In this document: positions 11,300 to 21,910 of the stretch, one piece after another
How positions within the stretch are numbered: the first letter of the stretch is position 1
How the letters are laid out: every line of letters starts with the position of its first letter
Source of the DNA: Talpa occidentalis
Lineage: Eukaryota > Chordata > Mammalia > Eulipotyphla > Talpidae
NCBI RefSeq assembly: GCF_014898055.3
Contig: NW_023604861.1
Span: forward strand, 97,528,083 to 97,592,082
Length of the DNA: 64,000 nt
Direction: 5' to 3'
Program-made: the position numbers and the translations under genes
Notes under the pieces: model-generated
The model's input: the letters and a program-made list of their open reading frames with translations, nothing else
What the model was told of the DNA's origin: nothing
The model's database searches: none

Positions 11300-11660
11300 T
11301 ATCTAAACCCATCTTGTTCTCAAGGCTCCTTTCCTGTTGGCAGCAACAAAATATTTCATTTTACGAGCCAAAAATTTCTCAGTTTCTTCTTTAAATGTTA
11401 GGTTACGCATGGTCTAAATTTCTGACATGGTTTCTTCTCTCTTCTAAGATGTAGTCCAGGTGCCAGAAATGTCTCTTGTGGCACTCAGAGAGAAAGAACT
11501 AGCATCACACAGAAGCAGAACTCCTCCCACGTGGTCTTCAGGTTTCAGCCTTTTACCTCACTGTGTCCTTCTCATCTCGGCATCCATGTCTGGGGTTACC
11601 AGGCCTAGTCTCAACACAGCAGAGTGCTGAGAGTTGATGTGACTTGCATCTGTCCACAGA
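11300..11660. other. Single-copy sequence
   Basis: No repeat or gene recognised. Confidence 0.35.
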
Positions 11661-11689
11661 TTGGATGGGAAGTAATTAATTATATGCAA

Positions 11690-12440
11690 TTTGTTTATCC
11701 ATTCACCTGCTGTTGACTGTTTGGGCTAGTTCCAATTTTGGAGTATTATGAATAAAGTTGCTAAGAATATGAACATGTGATTTTGTGGACAAATGCTTTT
11801 ATTTCTCTTGGGAAATACCTAGGAGGAATATTGCTAGGTCATACTGTAAGTGCATATTTAATATATAAGTAACTGCCAACAACTTTTTACATTGATTGCA
11901 TTCTCATGCCAGAAAATCGTGAGAATTCAAGTTGCTTCATGTTTTTTTGCCAACCTTTGGTATGATCAGTCTTTAAAATTTCAAGCATTCTAGTGCACAA
12001 GAATTGGTATTTCACTGTGGTTTTAATTTGAATTTCCCTGACTACTAATTATGAGCAATTATTTATCACTAATAACTAATATAGTAATGGTGATCATTAA
12101 TATAAGTAATAAATATTAATTACTAATATTAATTAATCACATGAGCCTAGTGGCCATTTATGGAGCATTATGGATTTATAGGATATTGGCCAGCGAGCTA
12201 AATATATTATGAATATTTCCTTCCAATCTGTGATTTCTCTCTTTTTCATTTTCTTTCTTTTAAAAAGAATTTCACAAAGATGAATTTATCATTTTAAGAA
12301 ATTTGATGATTCTCATGTGCTTTCTTAAAAATATTTTTCTACACTGAGCTTGCAAAGATCTTCCATGTCTTCCTCCATAAGTTTTATAGTTTTAGGCTTT
12401 GATCTTTTTGTGGTTTTATGACTTTATTTGATAATCAGTG
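11690..12440 (-). mobile_element. Old L1M fragment (ORF2 3' part)
   Basis: The plus strand reads as L1 ORF2 antisense: 'TTATCCATTCACCTGCTGTTGACTGTTTGGGCTAGTTCC', 'GAATAAAGTTGCTAAGAAT', 'CTCTTGGGAAATACCTAGGAGGAATATTGCTAGGTCATA', 'AATTTGAATTTCCCTGACTACTAATTATGAGCA', 'GCCAACCTTTGGTATG'. An A/T-rich expansion sits at 12055-12140. It is heavily decayed with no open frame. Confidence 0.75.
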
Positions 12441-12769
12441 GTTATTCATTTACATTGACTTTGGATTTTTGAAAGTTGTGACAAATATATAGGTAACCAA
12501 AATATACAGCTTGTTTGGTCACTCTTCATCCTAATTGCATTTTCTGGACAACCACACATGAACACTTATTCTTTTGATCCAGAAAATTATGTTGAGCTTC
12601 ATGTCAAGACCCACATCTGGAGTGCCCATTGCCTTCATGGTGAGGAGAGGTCCTGATCCCTGGGAACTATTCCTCTAGAACTAAGCTTTGCTTTCCCAGT
12701 GGCCCTCACTAACATAGCTGTGGATGTTTAGTTTCCATCTTTGTAAAGTAAATTCTGCAGTTTCCCTTC

Positions 12770-13560
12770 ACCTTGCACACTGAAGAGGCCCAGGGCTAGA
12801 GAGTGCACATGGTCTTGCAAAGAGAAGAGACAGGGCCCCGGCCCCCTGAATACTCACCCAGATGATCCACAACCAGGTGGGAGAAGCTGGAGTTCCCACC
12901 CACTGTCTGACCCCAGCTGCCCAGATCACCCATGTCCAGGTAAACACCCATAATTGAGGGTGGAGGAGACCCACACTCAACAGAAACCCCATCTATAGCA
13001 GAACAAACCCAAAAGAAAACAATGGGGAGAAAGGAAAATACAAGTGGTCAAGCAAACCCTCAGGGGAACAATATGCCACAGAAAGAAAATCAATCTCCAG
13101 AACCCAACAACATTGACACAGAAGAAATTTCTTCTTGTCAGATGAAGAATTCAAATTTGCCATAATTAAGTTAGTCAAGGGATTTGAATAACACAAACAA
13201 AATTCAAGCAACCTGATCAGAAAGAGATATATGAGAAGATGCAGAAATAGAAAAGAATGCTATGAGAAATATAATCAACAAACAGACGATCAAGATTGAA
13301 GCTTTAAATAAAAAAATACAGGAACTGTATATATACATGCAATGGAATATTATTCAACCTTAAAAAGGAAGGAAATTCAGACACATGTTACAACATGGAT
13401 GAAACTTGAGGATGTTATGCTAAATGAAATAAACTAGTAATGAAAAGAAAAAAAAATACAGGAACTGCAGGATGTTAAGAAAAATCAATGGAGGTAAAAA
13501 GTTCTGGAGAAAGCAATGAAATAGAATAAAAGCTAGGGAAGAATGAGTCAGTAATCTCAA
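12770..13560 (+). mobile_element. Old L1M 5'/ORF1-region fragment
   Basis: 'CAGATGAAGAATTCAAATTTGCC', 'AAGCAACCTGATCAGAAAGAGATATATGAGAAGATGCAGAAATAG' and the A-rich purine bias fit the 5' region of a mammalian-wide L1. A 123-bp foreign insertion interrupts it at 13328-13450. I am less sure of this assignment than of the ORF2 pieces. Confidence 0.5.
13328..13450 (+). mobile_element. Short L1-derived insertion ending inside ORF2
   Basis: The inserted segment begins TATATATACATGCAATGGAATATTATTCAACC and ends in an A-rich run. It is bounded by an exact 17-bp direct repeat, AAAAAATACAGGAACTG, at 13311-13327 and 13451-13467. The content is the end of L1 ORF2 ('caatggaatattattcaaccttaaaaaggaagg ... 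acatggatgaaacttgaggatgttatgctaaatgaaataa') but it stops well before the L1 3' UTR, at a position where L1 has an A-rich motif. Confidence 0.8.
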
Positions 13561-13599
13561 AGATGCAGATGTGAAAAGAAACAAGATAGAAAAAGACTG

Positions 13600-15070
13600 A
13601 AGAAACACTTCTAGAATTCTGACACCATGAGGAATTCTATTATCCCATCACCTTTGGCCTCATTTCTTCTGATAAAAAGTCAAGTGAGATTCTTATCATT
13701 GGCCCCTTGAATCTATGTCATTGTTTCTGACTGCTCAAGATTTTTGCCTTTGTTTTATAACAGTTTAACTATGATGTGCCTTTATGTGTGTATGCTTATC
13801 TTCCTTGGAGTTTTTGAGATTTATAAGTTAATGCTTTTCGTCAAATTCTGGACATCTTCAATCATGTTCTGCCATTTTTGCTCTCTCCTCCTTTTGAGAT
13901 TCCAATATATGGAATGCTATTCCATATATTAGACTATTTGATGTTATACCAAATGTTATTGAAACACTTTTGTTTTTGAAAGTCTTTTTCACTTTGTGTT
14001 CTTAAGATTAGATAAGTTATATTGACCACTCTTCTAGTTCACTGACTCTTCTGCTACCTTCAACCTATTGTTAGCTCTGCCCACTGAAATTTTCATTTCT
14101 GAGTTTTGAGAACTTCCATGTTTTTTAAAATAATATTTTTAAACATTTTTTAATTTATATAAAAAATATTTCTGCTGTTCTGCTGAGCTTCCCCATCTTT
14201 TAAGTCCTCAGACACAAAACATATATTATACTACATCTTTCTAAATATATTTATAACTGTATGTATTTCTTGTCTGCTATTTCTAAAATTGAAGTTACCT
14301 CAGTCTGTTTCTATTGAGTAATTTTTTAAATTGAGTATAGGGCACTTTTTTCAGCTTCTTTCATGTCTAATAATTTTTTATTATGCAGTGTTTTTGTTTT
14401 TTCTTTTTTAGACAATAGATGTAGAAATTCTGTATCCCATTGTCTTCCGTTGACAACAGCAGCAGCTACTTATGGAATATTACCTTCAAGCTATAGAAGC
14501 TTGGTTTTACAATCTTTAGGACAAGTCTTTTTAGATTTTTTCCTTAGTCTGTGAGAAAATCTTTAATCATTGGACATAGCCTTTGCTCTTAGGTATGACG
14601 TCACTGGGATCGAAATGGAATGACCAAGGTGTTTATCAAATCTCTCTAAAAAAATATCAAAATCTTTCTTGAAAAAAATCTCTCTTGGCTTCAAACTCCA
14701 AATACTGTCTCCCATTAAATGGCAACAGTTGAAATCTCTGCTCAACTTTTCCAACTTTTAGTTCCTTTCAATTTCCAGCCTCTCTGGCAGTCCTGAACTC
14801 TGTCCTCTGACACCTTAAGCAATAAGACTGCAGCTTTCTGCCTGGCAGATGGGAGAACCCTCAGAGGAAAATTGTATAAACAGATCTCATCCAATGCAGT
14901 TCCTTCTTTCAAAGGTCAGATTCAGTTTCGGTGTGCTTCTGCTTGCTCTCTAATGCTTTCAAAAGTTGGCTTTAAAATTTTGTTTAAAATTTTTGTTCAT
15001 GGTTTGTGATTATTATCTACAGGAGGAGTGGTCCAATAGGAGCTACTCCACTAGCATTAGAACTAGAAAT
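13600..15070 (-). mobile_element. Old L1M/HAL1-like ORF1 and 5' region, antisense
   Basis: Antisense L1M hallmarks occur in the expected order: 'GTTTAACTATGATGTGCC', 'TTTTGAGATTTATAAGTTAATGCTTTTCGTCAAATTCTGGAC', 'CTCCTCCTTTTGAGATTCCAATATATGG', 'CTAGTTCACTGACTCTTCTGCTACC', 'GTCTGTTTCTATTGAGTAATTTTTT', 'TTTCATGTCTAATAATTTTTTATTATGCAGTG', and further right 'GTGTGCTTCTGCTTGCTCTC' and 'GAGTGGTCCAATAGGAGCTACTCCAC'. No frame is open. Confidence 0.65.
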
Positions 15071-15089
15071 TCTTCTACACCTATTTCAA

Positions 15090-15190
15090 GGTTTTTCAAA
15101 TATATTGCGAAATTGTCCTTCACAAAGATCTTACCAAATTACATTCTGATTGCCAATAGATGAGAGTACTTGATATTCTGCCCCCCTTGG
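15090..15190 (-). mobile_element. L1M ORF2 scrap
   Basis: 'ATATATTGCGAAATTGTCCTTCACAAAGATCTTACCAAATTACATTCTGATTGCCAATAGATGAGAGT' corresponds to antisense L1 'ttgccaaattgccctcc...gtaccaatttacactcccaccagcaatgtatgagagt'. Confidence 0.55.
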
Positions 15191-16960
15191 CAGCCAGAAT
15201 TTCTTAAACTAAATATTGAGGGATGCCAAAAACTTAGAGACCACCAGATATGTAATTCTCAGTCCCAGGATCCTGTGGCCCAAAAAGATAAATGAAATAG
15301 CCAGGGTTGTACGAAAATTTCTAAAAGTTATAAACACTATTTCCAAATATAAAATGTGTGGTTACTCATAACTAAAACCTTAAATGCCATTACTTATGAT
15401 TGGAATTACGTCATAGTTTTCATGGAGACATTGTTTTTTTTCTTATTAGTCAGGACTACTGCTTGATAGATAAGTATACTTTTGTTCAATCTAAACTGGC
15501 AAAATATGTTATTATTAATAAGTGAAGTATGTTTTTTTAAGATATCAGAACCTTGGGGAGAAAGTTAATCAGAGGAATTGTTGGTGACCTTGAGCACTTA
15601 GAGCAGTGATGGGCATTTCTTGCTGATGAAGTTAGACTTTATCATTGGATCTATCTCTGTCCATTTGCTTTGTTGGCTGTAATTTTAACCCCTTTATTTG
15701 CAGAGACCCACAGAGATGAAAGAAGTTGCCTGGAGTCACAGACTTACTCTCTCTGTGGATGCAGAGATCAAAACCCAACATCAGACTTTGTTCTGAAAAC
15801 ACTGGTACATTTTAACTGTGAAGGAATAATTCTGATATCTGTCATGGTTCAGAAAGAAAAATATAAAAGAATAACTTCGGGAAGAGTATTTTGAAGACTC
15901 ATCCTGGGAGCACATTAACAATTGGGTGGACAGTCATAGGCACTTTGAAGTGCTTATGGTGTCCATGTTAATCACTTTCTATGGCAAGAAAAAGCCTCCA
16001 GAATGCAGGTGAATGGATTTTAATTGAGCACAAACCCATCATATTAAGGCAGGTTTCCTTTATGTGTCTACAGTATTAATTTTGCATGATCTGATGCAAG
16101 ATTTGGATTTCTATAAGTGGATTCCCATCAACCCCATATATTGATTTCCAAAGGCAACTGCTTTCCACCTTTTATAATCACACAGGAAATGACTGGAGTT
16201 AGGCAAATGTACAGACTGCTTTTCTTTTATAACTTTTCCAATATCCAGGCCAATGTTACATACTCCTTAGTATATAGTTGTTTGTAGCAGAACTTAGATT
16301 TATTGTACCACACTTTTTCCAGAAAAGTCAGGGTCCCCATTTGAGGCAGCAATCATAAACCATGGGGACTTTCATCAAAACCTTATTGCTTCAAAAGAAA
16401 TTAGGTCAACCTTTAATTACCTCCACTAAGAGATTCTTGGTGCCTTTTGTTGCATGTGTGAGGTTGAGTGTATGAGTTTGCAAGGTCATTGATATGAGGT
16501 TGAGTGTATGAGATTGTGAGAAAATGTATGCATTAACCCTGCACCTTCTCTGCTGTTTCTCAGCTATTTTATTTCTAACTGTGCTCCCAGAAGACTGAAT
16601 GGGTAAGAGGGGTCAGGGTGAGACTGGGACACTGCTTCTTAGGTTTATTTGGAGTTTGTCTCCAGGAGCTCAAAACTCAATTCAGACTTATTTAAACCCA
16701 CCTCAGAGGTCTGGGGTTGGGATGATCAGATTCTTTCGGAGGCAAGGAAGATGCCACACACGAAAGAAACCCCCTCGGGAGAGAAGAGGCCTCTCATTTC
16801 CAGGGGGGCCATAGATATGCTGTTACCCTCACCCTCAGAAGCAAACCCATACAGGCCAACACTGTAGCAAATAGGGAAGACCCAAGGGTTCCACAACCTG
16901 TCAGTGTGGCCAGGACAAATGATCAAGAAGACCCTGGGAAGCAGGCAGCTGGGAAGCAGG
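15191..16960. other. Mostly single-copy sequence
   Basis: No gene recognised. A weak MIR-like piece at 15690-15800 is listed separately. At 16455-16525 the phrase TGAGGTTGAGTGTATGAG occurs twice about 40 bp apart, a minor local duplication. Confidence 0.4.
15690..15800 (-). mobile_element. Possible MIR fragment
   Basis: 'GATGAAAGAAGTTGCCTGGAGTCACAGACTTACT ... GCAGAGATCAAAACCCAACATCAGACTTTG' runs parallel to antisense MIR (gaggttaagtaacttgcccaaggtcacacagc...gggattcgaacccaggtctg). Confidence 0.4.
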
Positions 16961-16969
16961 CTTCACGGC

Positions 16970-16994
16970 AGGGGGGGGGTGGGGGGGTGGGGAG
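16970..16994 (+). repeat. G-tract with quadruplex potential
   Basis: Runs of nine, seven and four G separated by single T residues, followed by more G-rich sequence at 17045-17060 (GGGGGTGGGGTGGG). This can fold as a G-quadruplex on the plus strand. No promoter context is evident. Confidence 0.7.
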
Positions 16995-16999
16995 CAGCT

Positions 17000-17423
17000 T
17001 GGCAGGGAAGCTGACTGCAAAAGGAGTCAATCCAAAGGAAGGTGCTGGGGGTGGGGTGGGATGTTTAGCTATTTTTTATCAAAGTGTTTATAGCACTATC
17101 TTCTCTCCACCTCAAACCCATTGAATTTGGCCCAATCCTTCCCTTCTCTGGGGCCTGGCTCATTTATCTATCTAGAAAATTGGCAGAGAGCAGATAAGAC
17201 CAGGGTTCCCTGCCGTTGTGCAATGCTAAGCCTGAGGTTGGGACAGGTTAAGATAGGCCCAGGACACTGTTTCTTAGAGATAAGATGTGAAGGGAATCTA
17301 TTTCTTCTCCTAGGCCTTGACTCTCTCTTAGTAAATATGAATGTTTCTAACTGGAGTCTTTAGAGCCCATCAGTCCATCTGATCCTATTTCTTGCCCCTT
17401 CACTGTTCGCCTGAAGTCAACTG
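17000..17423. other. Single-copy sequence
   Basis: No repeat or gene recognised. Confidence 0.35.
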
Positions 17424-17440
17424 AGACGACCTCACTTTTT

Positions 17441-17713
17441 TTTTTTTTAAAGGTCTATTTATTTTATGAATATAAGAACTGGGGTACAGGCCAGAGGTGC
17501 GGGGAGGTGAGAGGATTCACCAGAGACAGAGTGGGGAACAGAACAGGCAGACTGACTGAAATACACTGCTGAGGGGAGCAGCGGGCGAGGCAGTAGAGGT
17601 CTGCTGCGCCATGTGGGTTGCTCCCTGGCCGGCCTGGGATTGAACTCGTGCTGCAGTGTCTGTGGACAGCTTCATAGGTTGTGTCTTAACTCCCTGCACC
17701 ATCAGGGAGGCCC
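17441..17713 (-). mobile_element. tRNA-derived SINE, subfamily B
   Basis: Antisense copy with 'actggggtacaggccagaggtgcgg', 'gaggattcaccagagacagag' and CTGAGGGGAGCAGCGGGC; the head ends ATCAGGGAGGCCC. The target duplication is about 17 bp with two mismatches (ending ACCTCACTTTTT at 17440 and 17730). Confidence 0.9.
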
Positions 17714-17919
17714 AGAAAACCTCACTTTTTACCTCTGCTTTGTCCTCATCATCATTTGTGATGATTCAAAAACTTATTTGTGTGGTAAGAACAGAGCCAA
17801 GGGGCCCTTTAGACTCCAGACATGCCCATTTGGATCCATGAATTGTATTTTCTCTACTTTCATTTGAGTTCTTCAAACAAACAGATTTGAGAATCTGAAT
17901 ACTTTGGATCCACATTGTG

Positions 17920-18092
17920 GTGATATAGTAATACAGGTGGACTCTGAAGCCAGACTGCCTAGACACACACTATCTATACAATGATAATACCTATCTCACA
18001 GTGTTGCTATTAGGATTATACAAAGTATTATATATGAAATTCTTAACTCTTCCTGGCATGTAAAAAGTACTAATAACTATGAGCCACCACTA
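17920..18092 (+). mobile_element. MIR SINE relic
   Basis: 'GGTGATATAGTAATACAGGTGGACTCTGAAGCCAGACTGCCTAGA' is the MIR 5' part. 'ATACAATGATAATACCTATCTCACAGTGTTGCTATTAGGATTATACAAAG' and 'TTCCTGGCATGTAAAAAGTACTAATAA' are the 3' part. The central core is shortened. Confidence 0.8.
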
Positions 18093-18294
18093 TTTTCTAT
18101 TTAGAGAAATAAATATTAATATTCTATTCTTTCTTTCTATTCATCGCACAAATCTGATCCCATTAAGATGAGTGAAAATCCTTTTATCATTAAGATGAGT
18201 GAAAAGTTTAATCTACCTCCCACCTTCCCAGCCCAGGTCTATACACACACCACACCTTTGTTTTTCTTGCTGGAGATGAAGATACCCAATTCTT

Positions 18295-18476
18295 TTTTCT
18301 TTTTTTTAAAGATTTATTTATTTATGCATATAAGAGCTGGGGTACAGGCCAGAGATGCGGGGTGGGGGATGAAAGGATCCACCAGAGACAGAGTGGGGAA
18401 CAGAACAGGCAGGCTGACTGAAATACACTGCTAAGGGGAGCAGCAGGTGAGGAAGGAGAGGTCTGCTGCACCATAA
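18295..18476 (-). mobile_element. tRNA-derived SINE, subfamily B, 5'-truncated
   Basis: Tail (TTTAAAGATTTATTTATTTATG) and body (GGGGTACAGGCCAGAGATGCGG, GGATCCACCAGAGACAGAG) are present, but the copy stops at 'GTCTGCTGCACCATAA' and lacks the whole tRNA-related head. The target duplication GATACCCAATTCTT / GACACCCAATTCTT (18281-18294 and 18477-18490) shows that the truncation happened during insertion. Confidence 0.9.
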
Positions 18477-18499
18477 GACACCCAATTCTTGACCCAGTG

Positions 18500-18600
18500 C
18501 CAATATGGGGGTGGGGGGACAGAGAAAGGAAGGATGGTCAAAATAAGGGGGGGGGTGCAATTGTATGGTGAATATAATCAAAATGAAAATGCCTACATTG
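18500..18600 (+). mobile_element. L1 3' UTR scrap
   Basis: 'GGGGGTGGGGGGACAGAG ... GGTCAAAATAAGGGGGGGGGTGCAATTGTATGGTGAATATAAT' matches, with decay, the 3' end of the young L1 found in antisense at 56938-57119 (its 3' end carries 'tgcaattgtatgggggaatataa'). Confidence 0.65.
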
Positions 18601-18719
18601 TGCAAAAATGAAAAATGAGGTAAGAATTATATAAAATAAAATACTAAAAAAGAAAGATATTGAGCATGTGCATTTACTAGACTGTGGTTTGCGCCCCTGT
18701 ATTTGTCTTTCAGCTTGTG

Positions 18720-18925
18720 AAGTATCGGAGTGATTTTTTTTTTCCTCATCAATAACAGTATTATTTTGTCATAATTATTTTTTATTGAAAATTAATAAAT
18801 TGTAAAAAATTTCAAATACAAAAACACCCCTTCCCCAATTCTTGTCCCAAAGCTGATTTCCTTTGCTTGAGATAATCACTATTACCAGTTTCCTGCATAC
18901 CCTGCCAGGCTCATTCTAGAATGCC
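18720..18925 (-). mobile_element. Old L1M 3' region scrap
   Basis: 'TTTTTTATTGAAAATTAATAAATTGTAAAAAATTTCAAATACAAAAACACCCC' and 'GAGATAATCACTATTACCAGTTTCCTGCATACCCTGCCAGGCTC' recall the antisense L1M segment containing 'aaccactgttaccagtttcttgtgtatccttccag'. Confidence 0.5.
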
Positions 18926-19497
18926 ATTCGGTTTTTAATGCCTTCTTTCACCTTCCAATTGACACCATAGTTGTAACTGTATAAATTAGTCAACGTGCAT
19001 AGGTCACCTTGAGTTGACCTGCCCACTTCCCCATAGTTGAGACCATCTGCATGGCCTGCAGGTAACCAAGGCTACTGGACCTGGGACAAAGTTTTCCTTA
19101 GGCCACAGGAGTTTATTGCATCAATGTCTTGGCATCAAAGTCATTTTTACACTGAGCCCATGCTGGCTTTGGAGCTCAGTTCAAAAATCTATCCTCAGGC
19201 TTGGGTCTAAACCTCATCCCCACCACAATATCTTCCCTGGAACCTGGTTCTTTGAGCTGAGAGATTGCCTAGGAGCTCACTCTGTCCCCTCCAGCCTAGC
19301 CAAGGATGGGATCAACCTAATGCAGCCCCAGCCCACCCGCTGTGTCTGGTTTCCTTGGTCAACTGAACCCTTTCACTAATACCTTAGTGGAACCCACTGA
19401 CACTATCCCCCATCCTTAACTGTCTGATTATATGGGCTCCTGGCTGCTAGCTTGGAAAAGTTCCCTCCCCCTGGTTACAGCTTGCTGTTCCTCAAGC
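18926..19497. other. Single-copy sequence
   Basis: No repeat or gene recognised. An 87-codon ORF on the plus strand (19116-19379) has no identifiable domain. Confidence 0.35.
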
Positions 19498-19640
19498 ACC
19501 TAGTGGGATTCAAGTCTTAGTTCTGGGACTCTGGAAGCTTTGTGTACTTCTTTGAGCTTATCTGTAAAATGGCCGTGATATCCCTATGCACCTCACAGTG
19601 CATAGTAGTTAAGCACCGCTCCATATATAATGGTTCCTTT
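19498..19640 (+). mobile_element. MIR SINE relic
   Basis: 'GGATTCAAGTCTTAGTTCTGGGACTCTGG', 'TTTGAGCTTATCTGTAAAATGGCCGTGATATCCCTATGCACCTCACAGTG' follow the MIR core and 3' half. Confidence 0.75.
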
Positions 19641-19759
19641 GGCTTCCTTTTGCCCACCTCAGTGGTATCGAATTCCTAGATCCCATCAGCTCTCTCTCCA
19701 CTGGCCCTCACTGCTTACCGAGTTTTAAGCTCCCATTCTGATGTAAAGATTGGACCAAT

Positions 19760-20033
19760 AAGGGCCTCCCCTGGTGGCGCAGCTGTTGAGCGCTGAGTTG
19801 CGAGGCTGCCCACAGCCTCTGCAGCTATGGTTCGATCCCTGGCGGCCGCAGGGCGAGGGTCCCACATGGCATGCAGACCTCTCCTGCCACCCGCTGCTCC
19901 CCTCAGCAGTGTACTTTGGTCCTTCTGCCTGTTCTGCTCCCTGCTCTGGCTCTGGTGAATTCTCTTACCCTCCCGCGCTTCTGACTGTGCCCAGTGCTTG
20001 CATAAATAAATAAATAAATCTTTAAAAAAAAAA
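19760..20033 (+). mobile_element. tRNA-derived SINE, subfamily A, sense orientation
   Basis: The clearest copy for reading the element in sense. The head is GGCCTCCCCTGGTGGCGCAG with B-box GGTTCGATCCC (Pol III internal promoter type). The body has CTGCTCCCCTCAGCAGTG, CTGCTCCCTGCTCTGG, GGTGAATTCTCTTACCC and TGACTGTGCCCAGTGCTTG. The tail is (AAAT)n, then CTTT and poly(A). The target duplication AAAGATTGGACCAAT lies at 19745-19759 and 20034-20048 without mismatch. Confidence 0.95.
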
Positions 20034-20048
20034 AAAGATTGGACCAAT

Positions 20049-21214
20049 GAGTTTCAAGGGACTTAGATCACTTTCATTCCTCTTACATTGGTCCTCCTGC
20101 AGAGACCTAGCAGATCATCTCTATGTTTCTTGGAGGGAAAGTAGCAATAACATTGTCAACCTGGAGGTCAGTAATTACTGGGCACAAGCTGTGTGCCAAG
20201 CTTTCCACCATGAGTTACCCAAGAATGGGCATGTGATTCCTTCTGACATGGTGATTTTTTGCTTTGTTTGGAAAAGAAAGTCAATTGAAACTACTGTATT
20301 GTTGCTAACTGGTTTCTTGTGCAAAAATCAGTGGCCTAAGTTAATGCTGTTGGCCATCTCCAGCATCATATTGTTGATGATATGACAAATGTTGTACAGT
20401 AACAAGAGTTGCCACTTTGCAAATTTGAAGCAATGCTTGTGGATATCGGAGACTCACTGCTCTGGAATGAGTAGTCCTTGGGCGCCCCCAGCTCTCGCAC
20501 CCACTGTTGTAAGTAAAGCAATGATAGGGAAACTTCTCACTAGCGGAACATCTCCAGAAATGAGGGTCCAGCCTCCAGGGTGGTGCTTGAGATCAGGAGT
20601 GGAGGCACCAGCTCTGGAGCTGGACATCACCACAGACTTAGTGTAAGTAGGAAATGGGAATGAAAAGGCTCACACGTTCATGGTCTCTGCAGAAGGTTTG
20701 TCCTTACAGGGACAGGTGATCAAGTCTTATGGCCACATTTCATCCCCTACCCCTATTTTGTAAACATGTTTCTCTTTGAGCACCCCAGGACGCTGGTGGG
20801 CAGAGTTGCTGTCTGCTTGCTCAGATCCATCTCCAAGAAACTATCAGGTGTGCCTCTTGGCTGCTTTGGATAATGAGCACCCCCACCCTGCCTGCCCCCA
20901 TACACTACAATTGAGGTTTTTCCATTATTTTCTTCTTTGCAAACTGCATTTTCCCCAGATGTTCCTCAAAGACATTGAGATGACAGATGTGTATAGTGAG
21001 GTGGATGGATGACGGGTAGTTTTTAGCTTCCTTTTGCTTTTTTGTAATTCCAAATTTTCTACAAATAACCTCTATTGTGTTTGCAATCAGAAAAACAGTC
21101 CAATAAGAAACAAGTCAGGGCCTTCAAGTTGAATATTCCTATTGAATGTTGGGCAAGGATCTGGTTCCCTGGAGTTATGGTCAAAGCCCTTTCTCGCTAC
21201 AATTGCTGGAGTAA
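20049..21214. other. Single-copy sequence
   Basis: No gene recognised. The ORF of 112 codons at 20047-20385 begins in the SINE target duplication and has no domain. Around 21035-21100 the phrase 'CCAAATTTTCTACAAATAACCTCTATTGTGTTTGCAATCAGAAAAA' is of the kind seen in decayed repeat 3' ends, but I cannot place it. Confidence 0.35.
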
Positions 21215-21520
21215 CAACTCAACTCCGGGTCCCAGTCCCGAGCCGCCCTAGCCCCAGGCTGCTGGAGTCCTGCGCGCCAGACCCTGCGGTTCCCGCATGC
21301 GCAGGGTCTCCTTGGAGTTCTGCTGGCTTCTGAAGGTTGCAGTTACAACATCTCTTGGGGTCCATGCCCCTCCAGCTAGTGCCCCCAAACACAGACTCAC
21401 ACCAAGCAGGACTGCGGTGTCGCGCAGGGGACCGGGCCGCCCGGCTCCCCAGCCTCCAGAGGCCAGCGCCCCAGCTTGGACGGCTCAGCTCGAGCTAGGC
21501 ACTCGCGGCCATTCCTACTG
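21215..21520. promoter_or_regulatory. Small CpG-rich cluster, candidate promoter or enhancer
   Basis: CpG dinucleotides are much denser here than in the flanks (for example TGCGCGCC, CCGCATGCGCAGG, TGTCGCGCAG, GGGCCGCCCGG, CTCGCGGCC) and GC content is clearly raised, with no SINE or L1 to explain it. NRF1-like TGCGCA occurs at CATGCGCAGG. No ORF has a recognisable domain; the plus-strand frame at 21297-21557 is open but featureless. It could be a small CpG island of an unseen transcript or simply GC-rich DNA. Confidence 0.4.
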
Positions 21521-21838
21521 GGCATGTTTTCTGTGTGGTGTGTTTTTCTTTCTTTGATAGCTCATAAAATTCCCTCGCCTGCACTGGGCCTCTTGGTCTT
21601 TAATCTTCAACCTCTGTTGGAGCTGTCCCTATTTCTTTTTAATTATGCCTTCTTTTTTTTTATGGAAGTTTCCTATTGGATTTTTATGACAGTATAGAGA
21701 CATGGATAGACTCCAACAAAAATGAAATCTTTATGGAATACTCATTTCTCTCCTAGAGGCTCCTGACAAATGTTCCTCTGTGGATATATACATGCAGCAG
21801 GGCAAGTCCCGCTCTCTTGGCTGGGGCTCGGGAAAGCG

Positions 21839-21910
21839 GGGAGTGGGGAGGGCGGGGGGCTGAGCGGCTGGCGGCTGAGTCAGTTATTATTGCTGCGTGA
21901 TGACCTCTGG
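21839..21910. promoter_or_regulatory. Candidate regulatory cluster: GC box, AP-1 site, CRE-like site
   Basis: Within 70 bp lie GGGCGGGG (21850-21857, SP/KLF type), a consensus AP-1 site TGAGTCA (21876-21882) and TGCGTGATGACC (21894-21905), which contains a CRE/ATF-like TGATGAC core. It sits about 320 bp right of the CpG-rich cluster in repeat-free DNA. Motif matches alone are weak evidence. Confidence 0.35.

Noticed and set aside
19760..20033. Possible tRNA gene in the SINE head
   Set aside because: It has tRNA-like A- and B-box regions, but the head does not keep a cloverleaf and is fused to the SINE body and tail, so it is a tRNA-derived SINE.
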